This document shows positions 16,477 through 26,099 of a stretch of DNA of 64,000 nucleotides, piece by piece. The notes under the pieces are model-generated. The model was given only the letters and a program-made list of their open reading frames with translations, made no database searches and had not been told where the DNA came from. The DNA lies in contig NZ_LR699114.1 of the NCBI RefSeq assembly GCF_902459475.1, forward strand, positions 1,426,001 through 1,490,000, given 5' to 3'. Each line of letters opens with the position of its first letter. Within the stretch, counting starts at the first letter, position 1. Source of the stretch: Aquicella lusitana. Lineage in GTDB: Bacteria > Pseudomonadota > Gammaproteobacteria > DSM-16500. The position numbers and the translations under genes are program-made.

Positions 16477-18006
16477 ATGAGTCAGACAAGAACTAAAAAA
16501 ACCTTTTACCAAAAATACCAGGATGTCATGCCAACTGGCGCTGGCGCCCTGTTTCTGATCCAGATTTTTGCAACGCTGGGCTTCAGTGTGCTTTATTCAA
16601 CCCTGATTTTATATGCTACTCAAGGCCTGCACATGAATGATCTGACAGCCACCAGCATTACGGGTTCGTTTGTGGCGCTGAACTACTTCCTCCATCTGCT
16701 GGGCGGCTACATGGGCGGACGGTTCATGAGCTATCGCAGCCTGTTTGGCGTGGCCATGCTGCTGCAGGTCACCGGCTGTGTACTGATTTCGGTTCCTGAC
16801 ACTTCCTATCTGCTATGGGGGCTCTCATTCTTTCTGGCTGGCAGCGGACTCAATGTTACCTGCATTAACTGCATGGTGACACAGCTGTTTGAACCCGATG
16901 ACAAGCGCCGCGAGGCCGCGTTCCTATGGAATTATAGCGGTATGAACATAGGCTTTTTCGTTGGCTTTACCATCGGTGGCTATTTCCATCTCCATCAGGC
17001 TTATCACCAGCTTTTCCTGTTAAGCGCCCTGGGTAATCTGATCGCACTGGTCCTGACGCTGTATAACTGGAAATTGCTGAAAGACAGGGATACCACTTTT
17101 GTGGATGCCGTGGATGCCGCAAAAAAGAAAGCTCGGCTGATCGGTATCGGTATAGTCATCGCACTGGTCTTTGCATTGCGCGGTTTATTGAATCAGACTG
17201 CCTTATCCAATCAGCTTATCCTGATTATCGGCGCAGCCATGCTCGCGTTGATTATCGTGTTAACCCTGAAGCAGCCAGGCCACGCTGAAAAAAACAAAAT
17301 GTCTGCCTACATTATTCTGGCGCTCGCTTCGCTGATCTTCTGGGCCTTGTATCAGCTTGCTCCCATGGGGCTTAATCTTTTCATTGAAAGAAACGTTGAC
17401 CGTCATTTCCTCGGCATTCTGATCGCACCGCAGTGGGTACAAAATATTAACACCGTTGTGATTATTTTTGGCGGCCCGTTATTGAGCGTTGTGTTTTCCA
17501 ACATGCGCGAACGCGGCATCAATATCAACATCCCCTTACAGTTTTCATTTGCCCTTTTATTAATTGGTATTGCTTTTGCCATCCTGCCTGTTGGGATCGG
17601 CATGGCGAATGCCCAGGGGTACACCAACTTTAATTGGGTACTGGTCAGCTACGTTCTGCAAAGCGTGGGCGAACTCTTTATTTCTCCCATTGGCTATGCC
17701 ATGGTTGGTCAATTGGCTCCCCTGCGGTTGCGTGGCCTAATGATGGGCATGTGGATGATGATTACCGGTGTGGCAGCCATTCTTTCCGATCACTTTTCCA
17801 AAATGGCGTTGGGTTCAACCGAATCCATTGATCCGCTGGTAACAAACGCTAGCTACAGCCATACCTTTGGCATGTTAGGCTGGAGCGCTATCGTCATAGG
17901 TATTGCGCTCCTTGCTGCCACCCCTGTTGTGGCTCGTCTTACCCAAGAAAAAAAAAGTATAGCGTTTAAAACAGATCTGAAATTACAGGAAGACGCGGCG
18001 GGGTAA
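16477..18006 (+). CDS. Proton-dependent oligopeptide transporter (POT/PTR2 family)
   Basis: About 509 residues with some 14 hydrophobic segments in POT arrangement: YSTLILYATQGLHM in helix 1, GGYMGGRFMSYR after helix 2, an NYSGMNIGFFVG segment in helix 4-5, FIERNVDR and the FGGPLLSVVF region of the C-terminal half. It should import di- or tripeptides with protons. The ATG at 16477 is chosen because GGAGG stands nine bases upstream; a longer TTG frame lacks such support. A strong terminator follows. Peptide uptake fits an amino-acid-dependent organism. Confidence 0.88.
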   Translation: MSQTRTKKTFYQKYQDVMPTGAGALFLIQIFATLGFSVLYSTLILYATQGLHMNDLTATSITGSFVALNYFLHLLGGYMGGRFMSYRSLFGVAMLLQVTGCVLISVPDTSYLLWGLSFFLAGSGLNVTCINCMVTQLFEPDDKRREAAFLWNYSGMNIGFFVGFTIGGYFHLHQAYHQLFLLSALGNLIALVLTLYNWKLLKDRDTTFVDAVDAAKKKARLIGIGIVIALVFALRGLLNQTALSNQLILIIGAAMLALIIVLTLKQPGHAEKNKMSAYIILALASLIFWALYQLAPMGLNLFIERNVDRHFLGILIAPQWVQNINTVVIIFGGPLLSVVFSNMRERGININIPLQFSFALLLIGIAFAILPVGIGMANAQGYTNFNWVLVSYVLQSVGELFISPIGYAMVGQLAPLRLRGLMMGMWMMITGVAAILSDHFSKMALGSTESIDPLVTNASYSHTFGMLGWSAIVIGIALLAATPVVARLTQEKKSIAFKTDLKLQEDAAG

Positions 18007-18038
18007 TACCAGCAGAAAGAATAGATGCGATAGAAAAG

Positions 18039-18070
18039 CGCCTGATAGCTGTTGTTATCAGGCGTTTTTT
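18039..18070 (+). terminator. Rho-independent terminator of the peptide-transporter transcript
   Basis: Perfect 9-bp stem CGCCTGATA/TATCAGGCG with an eight-base loop, immediately followed by six T. Confidence 0.9.
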
Positions 18071-18228
18071 ATTTTGGGATTATACAGCGCCCTGCATTAA
18101 CCAATTATTGGCGGAGCCATCCCCCTATTGGTATCAAAAAAAGGAATGAACAAAAAACTGTTGTTGTATAATAAAATACGTTTGCTCAGGATTGAAAAGA
18201 TTCTCTTCTTAATAACAGGATAATTATC

Positions 18229-19602
18229 ATGGATGATAGAGAACATGTTATCAAGGGACGCCAAATCGTCGCTCGCCTCGATCGCCTTCCCGTATGGCCC
18301 TATCCCTTTCATTTCCTTCTGATTGTAGGAATCGGATTTTTCTTTGGATTTTTTGACATTCTAACGATTGGGTTTGCACTGCCGCGCATTGAGCAGAGTT
18401 TTAATGTCAGTCTGGACCAGGCTACCTGGACCATCACCAGTAGTTTGATTGGTTATATCATTGGCTCTTTTATGATTAGCCGTATTGCTGATCTATACGG
18501 ACGAAAATGGGGTCTTATTTTTTCTATTTTATTTTTTTCCATTGGGTCTTTCGCCTGTGCAGCCAGTTTTAATTTGTCATGGCTCATCTTCTGGCGCTTC
18601 ATCACAGGAATGGGCATTGGGGCCGAAATTGCAACAGTCACTGCTTTTATGGAAGAAGTGTCCCCTGCAGCCATTCGGGGGCGATCTACCTGCACGGCCA
18701 TTGCCTTTGGGATGTTTGGGTTTGCCATCGTCCCTTTTATTTCCTATCTGCTAGTGCCAAACTTTATAGTAGGCTGGCGGATCCTGTTCGTGATTGGCGG
18801 TATTGCCGGCATCTGCATTTTTTATACGCGCCGCCATTTACCCGATTCGCCACGCTGGTTGGTTATTCATAACCAACTTGACCAGGCAGAAGCAATTGTC
18901 GCCCGTGCAGAGCAGATAGCGCGGCAAAAATACGGGGAATTACCTGAACCGGGCCCCATCAGTGATCAACCCATGATACGGGATACTCGCTTACTCAATC
19001 AGCTTTCCGCTTCTTTATTAAAACGTATCGTCCTTTTTGTGTTGGTATGGTTTTTTTATTACATTGGCAACTATGCCTGGCTGACACTCGCCCCCAGTCT
19101 TCTGATCAAGCAGGGATTTGATCTGTCAAAAAGTATAGGTTTTATTGCCCTTTCGTCATTTGGATTTATTGTGGGTTCGCTCATTTCCATTTTTCTTAGT
19201 GAAAAACTTGAACGCAAGTGGTTAGCCATCATTATCGCTCTTGTCTGGTCTCTAGCCCTCTTCATAATTGGCTGGTATCCACAGCCGATCGTTATTGTGA
19301 TAGCTGGCTTTATAGCAACTACCACGATCGCTACGATTATTCCCATTTTGTATATCTATACGGGAGAAAATTTTCCCACGCGTATTCGCACGACCAGTCT
19401 CTCCATTACTGATGGCCTAGGCCACTTGGGTGGCGCATTTTGCGGACAAATTATCTTTACATTTTCCCACTTCATCAGCAGTAATGCCTATGATTTCAGC
19501 AATGCGTTTATCATCATGGCGATTACCGGCATTATCACTGCCATCCTGCTTTTGCCAGGCATGAAAATGACGCAACGTAGTTTAAGTGATTTAGCGAAAT
19601 AA
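18229..19602 (+). CDS. MFS transporter, metabolite:proton symporter type
   Basis: 457 residues and 12 predicted helices. Motifs: GFFDILTIGFALPRIEQ in helix 1, RIADLYGRKWG after helix 2, RFITGMGIGAEIATVTAFM in helix 4 and PDSPRWLV before the central loop, which place it near the sugar/organic-acid symporters (AAHS/SP-like). AGGA lies about eight bases before the ATG. A TATAAT at 18167-18172 may be its -10 box but no good -35 was found. The acyl-CoA ligase gene starts 14 bases after the stop, so transporter and ligase probably act on the same carboxylic acid. Confidence 0.85.
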   Translation: MDDREHVIKGRQIVARLDRLPVWPYPFHFLLIVGIGFFFGFFDILTIGFALPRIEQSFNVSLDQATWTITSSLIGYIIGSFMISRIADLYGRKWGLIFSILFFSIGSFACAASFNLSWLIFWRFITGMGIGAEIATVTAFMEEVSPAAIRGRSTCTAIAFGMFGFAIVPFISYLLVPNFIVGWRILFVIGGIAGICIFYTRRHLPDSPRWLVIHNQLDQAEAIVARAEQIARQKYGELPEPGPISDQPMIRDTRLLNQLSASLLKRIVLFVLVWFFYYIGNYAWLTLAPSLLIKQGFDLSKSIGFIALSSFGFIVGSLISIFLSEKLERKWLAIIIALVWSLALFIIGWYPQPIVIVIAGFIATTTIATIIPILYIYTGENFPTRIRTTSLSITDGLGHLGGAFCGQIIFTFSHFISSNAYDFSNAFIIMAITGIITAILLLPGMKMTQRSLSDLAK

Positions 19603-19616
19603 AGTAGGAAAAACGT

Positions 19617-21086
19617 ATGCTGCAAAATACTTTAGTCAAACTGGCGGCGCTAAAAGAAGCCCACCTTATTTATGAATCCAATATTATTACTGCTGTACAG
19701 TTAGTCTCCCGAACTGCCGAAATAATCGCCCAACTACGTGACGCCAAAAATCCCTTAAAGAGTATCGCCTTTTATCTACCCAATTCCCCAGAATTAATTT
19801 GTTGGCAACTAGCGTGTTTCCATCTTGGCATCATGATTGTTCCTATTATTTACGAACATGAGCCAGCGTATGTAGAAAAGGTATTGCATCTGACGGCACC
19901 TTCGCTGTTAATGACGACGTCCAATAAAGGCAATCAGCTATCGCAAATGCCTTGCCCGGTTCAAATGAATGATGATCGATATGATGCTGTTTTAACGGCA
20001 AAACCCATCACGAACTTGCCGCATTCGACCGTATCCGCGGAACAAACCGCCATGATTATTTTTTCTTCCGGCTCAACCGGCACACTGAAAGGCATCATGC
20101 ATAGCTATCAAAGTGCTTACGAGTTTATTCAGCTATTGGCGGAAGTACTGGATGCCGGCAAAAATCTGGTTTATCTCGTCGCTCAACCAATGGGGCATAT
20201 CGGCGGTATCACGACTACGCTGTTAGCATTGCTTCACGATGGCCAGGCTATTCTGCTGGAGCAATTCAATTGTGAATCTTATATTAATGCCATGGCACGT
20301 TACCAGCCAACGCATATCAACCTGCATACACCATTATTTTATGAATTGCTTCACCTTCCCGATCTGGATAAACGGGCATTTAGTCGCATTCAATCCTGTT
20401 TTGCAGGCGGCGATGATATACCCCGTCAATTGCCCGCGCAATTTACTGCTAAAACAGGAGCCCCTATGCGTATCGGCTATGGGATGACCGAAATCGGTAT
20501 TGTCATCGTGAACAAAAATCCTTACGGATTGCACGCTGGTTCATCCGGCAGAACAATCCCGCAAGCGATGGTTGAGTTGCGAGATGAGCACGGCAAACGA
20601 GTTGTCCAAGGCGAAGTTGGAGAAATCTGGGTTAAATCCCCGGCTTGCTGCAAAGGTTACTGGCAAATGCCGGATCTTAATCAACGCAGTTTTGACAATG
20701 GCTGGTTTCGCACCGGTGATCTCGCGTCAGAAGACAAGGAAGGTTATTTCTGGTTCAAAGGAAGAGCAAGCCAGGTGATACACAGCGATAATCATATTAT
20801 TTACCCGCAAGTGATTGAGCAGATATTATTTGATTGCAGCGCAGTAAAGTCTGCGGCCGTTATTGCTATCAATGATAACTTATCAAATGAAATTCCTGTG
20901 GCATTTGTTGAACTTACTCATTACCATGCCCATCATGAACATGTGCATGATGCATTAATGCGCATACTGGCATCCGAACTTGCGGCATGGGAAATGCCAC
21001 GAAAACTTTTTATTCTCGACAAAATGCCGCTTAATACGACTGGCAAGATTGATAGAATTGCCTTAAAAAAATTGACGGGGGAATAA
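19617..21086 (+). CDS. AMP-forming acyl-CoA ligase
   Basis: Adenylate-forming enzyme of 489 residues that activates a carboxylic acid with ATP and normally transfers it to CoA. The phosphate-binding loop IIFSSGSTGTLKG, the YGMTEIG motif, WFRTGDLA and the C-terminal NTTGKIDR with the catalytic Lys are all present. It is somewhat shorter than long-chain acyl-CoA synthetases. AGGA stands before the ATG. In operon with the MFS gene upstream (14 bp gap), suggesting uptake-then-activation of an external acid. Its TAA abuts the stop of the convergent ttcA with no base between. Confidence 0.88.
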   Translation: MLQNTLVKLAALKEAHLIYESNIITAVQLVSRTAEIIAQLRDAKNPLKSIAFYLPNSPELICWQLACFHLGIMIVPIIYEHEPAYVEKVLHLTAPSLLMTTSNKGNQLSQMPCPVQMNDDRYDAVLTAKPITNLPHSTVSAEQTAMIIFSSGSTGTLKGIMHSYQSAYEFIQLLAEVLDAGKNLVYLVAQPMGHIGGITTTLLALLHDGQAILLEQFNCESYINAMARYQPTHINLHTPLFYELLHLPDLDKRAFSRIQSCFAGGDDIPRQLPAQFTAKTGAPMRIGYGMTEIGIVIVNKNPYGLHAGSSGRTIPQAMVELRDEHGKRVVQGEVGEIWVKSPACCKGYWQMPDLNQRSFDNGWFRTGDLASEDKEGYFWFKGRASQVIHSDNHIIYPQVIEQILFDCSAVKSAAVIAINDNLSNEIPVAFVELTHYHAHHEHVHDALMRILASELAAWEMPRKLFILDKMPLNTTGKIDRIALKKLTGE

Positions 21087-21929
21087 TCAGAGATTAAAAA
21101 CTTCCATGCCACAGCTGCCGCTTGTCTCTCCCTGATCTTCTTCGAATAAATTGTCTTTCTGACTTTCAAGATTTTTAAAATCCCAAAACTTTTTATCCAT
21201 TAGCTGGCTAGGTTTGATAGCACTCAAGGCATGAAGAATATTGCTTGGCACTTTGGGATTTTCTTCGGCCAGTTGGTCAATAAGCGTCTTGACGCGCTTG
21301 CGCATCAGGTTTTCCTGCGAACCGCAGAGATTACATGGAATAATGGGAAAAGCCATTGCTTTGGCAAATGCGCTGATATCATTTTCCTGACAGTAAACCA
21401 ACGGGCGAATGACGATATGCTTTTTATTATCACTTAATAATTTCGGCGGCATGGAGCGGATTTCGCCATTATATAAAATGGACATAAGCAGTGTGCGGAT
21501 CAAATCATCGCGATGATGACCCAATGCGATTTTGTTAAATCCTTTTTCTTCTGCATAACGGTAGATAATACCGCGACGAAGCCGCGAACAGAGTGAGCAG
21601 TATGTCTGGCCCTCCGGAATTTTCTCTTTTACGATGGAATAGGTATCACGCGTGAGAATCTCGTGTGCTATCTGGTGTTCATCCAGCCAGGCTCTAAGCG
21701 CCTGATCATTCCAACCCGGCTGCGCCTGGTCCAGCGTAAAGGCAAACAGTTCAAAATCCACGCGCGCCCTGCGCTGCAGCAATTGCAAAATACGCAGTAG
21801 CGTAAATGAATCCTTACCACCAGAGAGACAGACCATGATCCGATCGCCATGTTGGATCAGGTTAAAATCAGCGATCGCCTTTCCAGTGTAATGCAGCAGC
21901 TTTTTTTCTAATTCTTCCAGCTTCGCCAA
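21087..21929 (-). CDS. ttcA: tRNA 2-thiocytidine biosynthesis protein
   Basis: ATP-dependent enzyme that thiolates C32 of certain tRNAs. It shows the PP-loop [12 protein letters not shown], the [10 protein letters not shown] and CNLCGSQ Cys pairs for the iron-sulfur cluster, and GHHRDD. I choose the TTG at 21929: GGGGGAGG lies six bases upstream, the N-terminus then matches E. coli TtcA closely in length, and a TATAAT at 21964-21969 sits inside the longer frame that starts at ATG 21974. The C-terminal 60 residues are an acidic tail of unclear role. Confidence 0.93.
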   Translation of the reverse strand: MAKLEELEKKLLHYTGKAIADFNLIQHGDRIMVCLSGGKDSFTLLRILQLLQRRARVDFELFAFTLDQAQPGWNDQALRAWLDEHQIAHEILTRDTYSIVKEKIPEGQTYCSLCSRLRRGIIYRYAEEKGFNKIALGHHRDDLIRTLLMSILYNGEIRSMPPKLLSDNKKHIVIRPLVYCQENDISAFAKAMAFPIIPCNLCGSQENLMRKRVKTLIDQLAEENPKVPSNILHALSAIKPSQLMDKKFWDFKNLESQKDNLFEEDQGETSGSCGMEVFNL

Positions 21930-21963
21930 GACACGCCTCCCCCTTTGTGATTTATGAGGTCGA

Positions 21964-21969
21964 ATTATA
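21964..21969 (-). promoter_or_regulatory. Candidate -10 box for ttcA
   Basis: Perfect TATAAT on the minus strand, 34 bases before the TTG start. No good -35 hexamer is seen, so this is tentative. Confidence 0.4.
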
Positions 21970-22072
21970 TACATAAAGCGGGCATAGTTGAGAGCGTTTA
22001 TTTAAGGGGATGACACAGGTAGATAATAGGAACTAACAAGCGAAAGGGGGTAACCCCTCCCGCTGTTACAAG

Positions 22073-22210
22073 TCAAAATTGTTTGCCAGGGTCCCGCTGA
22101 TCTCGGCCGGGTTGGCGTGGTTGGCTAGGTTGACGAGGACGTTGATCAGGCCGCTCCCGCTTTTGCTTTCGTTGCTGGTCATCCTTTCTGGGGATCTGGT
22201 CCGGGTTCAT
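22073..22210 (-). CDS. Small Gln/Arg/Pro-rich ORF, 45 residues
   Basis: Starts MNPDQIPRKDDQQRKQKRER and continues as a repetitive Arg-Gln-Pro-rich, strongly basic and presumably disordered peptide. It lies 27 bases after the BON-domain gene on the same strand and could be co-transcribed. An AAGGA stands 12 bases before the ATG, further than ideal. The region is much richer in G+C than its surroundings. A second frame (22066-22182, 38 residues, with AAAGG touching its ATG) overlaps it, so which one is translated is uncertain. Confidence 0.45.
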   Translation of the reverse strand: MNPDQIPRKDDQQRKQKRERPDQRPRQPSQPRQPGRDQRDPGKQF

Positions 22211-22237
22211 GCAATCATTTCATCCTTGTCAAAACCA

Positions 22238-22876
22238 TCAGCTGCTGCTGGCTGCTTTTACTTCCAGCTTGGATTCTACTTTCTGCACACCACTAATGGA
22301 TTGCGCCAATTTCACCGCATTATTGGCCTGTTCCTGGGTATCGACTGTACCTGTTAAATACACCGTCCCATTATTGGTTTCTACGCCAATGCCCATCACG
22401 GATATATCTTTATCGCCAAATAATTTTTCACGGATGAAGATGCCACGGACTTTAGCCGTGATAATGGTATCCGCCAGAGGCTGCTTGCTTTCTTTTACAT
22501 TCAAGTTGGTGGTATTAACGTCTTTCACTCCTGCGGTAGATTCAGCCAGTTCCACTACTTTACTGACATCTGCGTCGGTATTCACGGTACCATTCAGTGT
22601 CACTGTACCATTCTGTGTCGTCACATTTACTGTGGAACCCGTTGTCAGCGGATCTGCGCTCAATTTTCCGTTAATGGCAGCAGTAATATCCGCATCAGAC
22701 ATCTGCATACTTCCGTTTGTGCTCATGCCGGAATTCATATTTTGCTGCTGCATATTTGAATTCATATTTTGCTGGCTGTTGCCATTTTGCATGTCGCTGG
22801 TTGCTGCAAAACCATATGCGCTGTATGCCAAAATGGAAGCAAGGGTCGTTATTTTTACTGCGTGTAATAATTTCAT
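22238..22876 (-). CDS. Periplasmic protein with two BON domains, OsmY-like
   Basis: The ATG at 22876 has GGAGA eight bases upstream. The 212-residue product begins with a signal peptide ending near AYGFAA, then a Gln/Asn/Met-rich linker with repeated NMN and NMQQQ runs, then two BON domains (about 65-130 and 140-205). Each contains the typical V-LNGTV-T / VYLTGTVDTQEQA strand with A-----V--V. BON proteins bind membranes or phospholipid and protect the envelope under osmotic or other stress. Neighbouring cold-shock and small basic genes fit a stress cluster. Confidence 0.9.
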   Translation of the reverse strand: MKLLHAVKITTLASILAYSAYGFAATSDMQNGNSQQNMNSNMQQQNMNSGMSTNGSMQMSDADITAAINGKLSADPLTTGSTVNVTTQNGTVTLNGTVNTDADVSKVVELAESTAGVKDVNTTNLNVKESKQPLADTIITAKVRGIFIREKLFGDKDISVMGIGVETNNGTVYLTGTVDTQEQANNAVKLAQSISGVQKVESKLEVKAASSS

Positions 22877-23088
22877 AAATGCTCTCTCCATGATTTTAAA
22901 GTGGTCTTCACTGACACAATAAGGAAGTAGGGTTTAAGCTATTATAGCTTAATCCTAATCGGATTCGGGTTCAATGCCGTCATATTTCAATCAGTACGTA
23001 ACATGGCTGAAAAAAGAGAAGAATTATAAAAACAGAGAGTTTAAAACGAGAACTAATAGAGAGTGGGATGATGTCTCATCCAGAGAGA

Positions 23089-23118
23089 TTGCCGTCTGAA
23101 CAGGTGTTCAAACGGCAA
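23089..23118. terminator. Strong hairpin between the cold-shock and BON genes
   Basis: TTGCCGTCTGAACA and TGTTCAAACGGCAA pair over 14 positions with one mismatch around a two-base loop. It lies just after the cold-shock gene on the minus strand. The usual T-run is missing, so it may be a terminator of atypical form or a 3'-end stabiliser. Confidence 0.5.
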
Positions 23119-23142
23119 ACAATGCAAAGCATTTATCCCCTG

Positions 23143-23358
23143 TTATTTATCAACAGAGACATCTTCTGCCTGAAGACCTTTTTGGCCCTGCGTGACGAGG
23201 AATGACACGCGCATTCCTTCTTCGAGTGTGCGGTAACCGTCACCACGAATCGCTCTGTAGTGAACAAACACATCTCCACCTTGATCACGTTGAATAAAGC
23301 CATAACCTTTGCTGTTGTTAAACCATTTTACGGTTCCAGTTTCACGTGCTGCTGACAT
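23143..23358 (-). CDS. Cold-shock domain protein, CspA family
   Basis: RNA/DNA-binding chaperone of 71 residues. [18 protein letters not shown] contains RNP1 (KGYGFI), [11 protein letters not shown] contains RNP2, and the end [21 protein letters not shown] closes the OB fold. AAAGG precedes the ATG. It is monocistronic with a hairpin downstream. Whether it is cold-induced or constitutive cannot be read. Confidence 0.96.
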   Translation of the reverse strand: MSAARETGTVKWFNNSKGYGFIQRDQGGDVFVHYRAIRGDGYRTLEEGMRVSFLVTQGQKGLQAEDVSVDK

Positions 23359-23486
23359 AACTCATTTACCTTTACTAATTAAACAAAGTACCTACATCCG
23401 AGATATCTTACCGCGGGGATGAACCTTAAGGCAGAATACACTGATGATAATCAAGTATAACAGATTATCCGGACAATAAAAGTACT

Positions 23487-24308
23487 TCAAAACCTGCCCA
23501 GGGTGACACCTTTGCGATGGCAGTCTATAAGGAATTGATTGCCTGAGAGATATTGGTATTCCTTATACCGGGCTTCCGCAATGGCATCCCCCGGTTCGGA
23601 TGAGGGTAAGCCAGGGTGGCACATAATAATCCCCTTATCATCCACCTTTTCGAGGAAACGGGGAAACAAGGTTTTATATTGGTAAGCTTTTGAAAATGAA
23701 TAAATACCGGCAAATGAGTTGTTGTGCGGAATTTGATTTTGCTCTAATAGCCGCTTTAAGGCCTTGGTGCCTGACGCATAAATAACCACTTTTTTTAAAT
23801 CGCTCATTAAATCACCCAGCTTTGGCTTTTCACCCACGAGCCGCACATATGTCTTATAAGGCCGCAGGTGCTTTTCGTAGACATTCACCAAGGCGGTTCG
23901 AACAACGGGCAATTGGTGGACATGCTGATGACCGTCGATGAAGTTAGGCGGGCACCCCAGGGCTTCAATAAATCGTTCAAGCTGGGCTTCACACTCTGCC
24001 TCTATGGCTGCGATATCAGGCTTGCGCAAGAACGAACGCCCCATCAAGGACGACAGGGAAAACAGGTTTTCCCCATAAGCTTCTACAAACCGGGCGGACA
24101 GGGCTTTTCCTTCAGTCAGGTTAAAATGCAGACCTAAATCAATATGTGGCTGAAAAGGCAGCAGCCGCTTGGCATGCGCCAGCCAAAGGGGGGAGTTAAC
24201 CATGCAGCTGGTGGCTGATAGGCGGCCATTTTGAATAAGCGTTATGATGCCTTGGGAGATGGCTTCTGCTTGCCCATAATCATCTGCACACAGTACAATG
24301 CGCTTCAT
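23487..24308 (-). CDS. YdjC/ChbG/HpnK-family deacetylase, NaxD-like by context
   Basis: 273 residues with the family's metal and catalytic motifs: VLCADDYGQAEAISQGI at the N-terminus (Asp-Asp), LGLHFNLTEGKAL and DGHQHVHQLPVV. The family removes N-acetyl groups from sugars such as chitobiose or, for Francisella NaxD, polyprenyl-phosphate N-acetylhexosamine. Three neighbours (ArnT-like transferase, GtrA-like flippase, polyprenyl-phosphate GT2) make the latter role likely here. HpnK of hopanoid clusters is the alternative, but no hopanoid genes are in the window. It is divergent from the ArnT-like gene with a 63-base gap. Confidence 0.85.
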   Translation of the reverse strand: MKRIVLCADDYGQAEAISQGIITLIQNGRLSATSCMVNSPLWLAHAKRLLPFQPHIDLGLHFNLTEGKALSARFVEAYGENLFSLSSLMGRSFLRKPDIAAIEAECEAQLERFIEALGCPPNFIDGHQHVHQLPVVRTALVNVYEKHLRPYKTYVRLVGEKPKLGDLMSDLKKVVIYASGTKALKRLLEQNQIPHNNSFAGIYSFSKAYQYKTLFPRFLEKVDDKGIIMCHPGLPSSEPGDAIAEARYKEYQYLSGNQFLIDCHRKGVTLGRF

Positions 24309-24371
24309 CTGAGTACCAATTGTTCAATGAACGATAAATAAAAGCTTAAGACAATCGACGAGAATCAACAA

Positions 24372-26099
24372 GTGTTACCTATCACCCGCTCTTTTATGCG
24401 CCGCGACTGGCTAATGGATATCATTGGTCTCGCCGCCTTTTTCGCCCTTTTTTATCTGCTCTGGCTTAATAGTTATCCACTTTTCACACCTGACGAAGGC
24501 CGGTATTCCGAGGTGGCCCGTGAAATGGTGGCAACGGGTGATTATATAACACCTCGCGTGAATGGCGTGGCATTTCTGGATAAACCTATTCTTTATTATT
24601 GGCTGCAAGCGGCTGCCATCCATCTGTTTGGCGTCAAGGAATGGGCACTACGTTTTTTTCCCGTATTGGCAGGTATCCTCGGATGCCTCATGACCTATAT
24701 CTGCGGCCGACAGTTGTTCGACCGGCGTACCGGCCTCATTTCCGCCCTGGTACTCGGCACTTCCCCCCTTTATTTTGGCCTTGCTCATTACGCCAATCTG
24801 GATCTGGAAGTTGCTGTCTTTGTCAGCTGCACCCTGCTCTGTTTTATTACCGCTGTTCAGCGCGAAGGTGTGATACGTTCAAATTTTCTTTTCGCCGCCT
24901 ATTTCTTTTCCGCCCTGGCCGTGCTTACAAAAGGACTCATCGGCATTGCCTTCCCCAGCATGATTGCAGGCGCCTGGATTCTTCTTCTAGGGCGATGGAC
25001 ACTGCTGAAAAAGATTCGACTGCCGGCTGGCCTCATGATTTTTCTGGTCATGGTGCTCCCCTGGTATAGCCTGGTTCAAAAAGCCAACCCCGAATTCCTG
25101 CATTATTTTTTTGTTAACCAACAAATCACCCGCTTTCTTTCCGCCGGAGAGTTTAACAATAAAACCCCTTTCTGGTTTTATTTACCTATCGTGCTAATCG
25201 GTTTTTTTCCCTGGACTATTTTTCTCGCCCAAGCCCTTTATAACCAGTGCCGTAAAGCTTGGCAGGCACCTCAGCAACACGGGACAGAATTATTTTTATT
25301 ATTATGGGTCGTCATTATTTTTCTATTTTTCTCTATTCCACGGTCTAAAATAATCGGTTATATACTGCCCGTTTTTCCGGCGCTTGCGTTGCTGGTGGGA
25401 AATTACTTATCCATGGTATGGGAAAATACCCAACGAAAAAGTATTCTCCGGGCAACAAGCATGTTTATTATTCTGAGCGGCCTGCTTGCTGCTCTTCTGG
25501 TAGGACTGCCTTACGTTGACTGGACAGATCTGCCAGTTGCCGTTTCTCCTTATTTTATGATCATGGCAGCCATCCTCATCGCCAGTGCTGGCATTTTGTA
25601 TTTTTTAAGAAAAAAAGGGCGGTTTTTTGCTTTGTTTATTACTTGCATTGCTTGCAACATAGGCGTGCTGTTAACGCTTACCTCAAGTGCGGCGCACCTC
25701 AACCAGAACTCAGCTAAGCCCCTGGTGAGCCATCTCAATGCTATCATCCGTCCGCAGGATGAAGTCGTTACTTATTATAAATTTTATCAGGATGTGCCCT
25801 TGTACTTGGGACGCCGTGTGACGATTGTCGCTGACTGGCACTCACCCGAAATACCATACCGGGATAACTGGCTGCGCGAATTATGGTATGGAATGGCGTT
25901 TCAAAAAACCGATGACTGGTTAATTGATGACACAACATTCTGGCAGCGCTATCGAAGTGACAGACGCATGTTTGTATTTTTAAATGAGAACTACTTCAGT
26001 CAATTCAAGTCACAGGCGAAACGCTATTTTATCCTGGAACGATATAACGACATTATTCTGCTTAGCAACAAACCGGAAGTTTTATCGAAAAACCCATAG
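24372..26099 (+). CDS. ArnT-like lipid-linked aminosugar transferase (GT39/GT83 type)
   Basis: Polytopic glycosyltransferase of 575 residues, GT-C fold. The first periplasmic loop has PLFTPDEGRYSEVAREM, the DE-GRY signature of ArnT enzymes that transfer a sugar from undecaprenyl phosphate to lipid A. About 10-12 hydrophobic segments follow, then a C-terminal periplasmic domain (from about 450). The GTG at 24372 follows GAGA by eight bases; an ATG at 24393 is an alternative. By context it would attach an amino sugar to lipid A. The 3' end overlaps the convergent GtrA-like gene by 18 bp. Confidence 0.85.
   Translation: MLPITRSFMRRDWLMDIIGLAAFFALFYLLWLNSYPLFTPDEGRYSEVAREMVATGDYITPRVNGVAFLDKPILYYWLQAAAIHLFGVKEWALRFFPVLAGILGCLMTYICGRQLFDRRTGLISALVLGTSPLYFGLAHYANLDLEVAVFVSCTLLCFITAVQREGVIRSNFLFAAYFFSALAVLTKGLIGIAFPSMIAGAWILLLGRWTLLKKIRLPAGLMIFLVMVLPWYSLVQKANPEFLHYFFVNQQITRFLSAGEFNNKTPFWFYLPIVLIGFFPWTIFLAQALYNQCRKAWQAPQQHGTELFLLLWVVIIFLFFSIPRSKIIGYILPVFPALALLVGNYLSMVWENTQRKSILRATSMFIILSGLLAALLVGLPYVDWTDLPVAVSPYFMIMAAILIASAGILYFLRKKGRFFALFITCIACNIGVLLTLTSSAAHLNQNSAKPLVSHLNAIIRPQDEVVTYYKFYQDVPLYLGRRVTIVADWHSPEIPYRDNWLRELWYGMAFQKTDDWLIDDTTFWQRYRSDRRMFVFLNENYFSQFKSQAKRYFILERYNDIILLSNKPEVLSKNP

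Noticed and set aside
22209-22922. 237-codon plus-strand frame opposite the BON-domain gene
   Set aside because: It is the antisense of a gene with signal peptide, two recognisable domains and a good ribosome-binding site.
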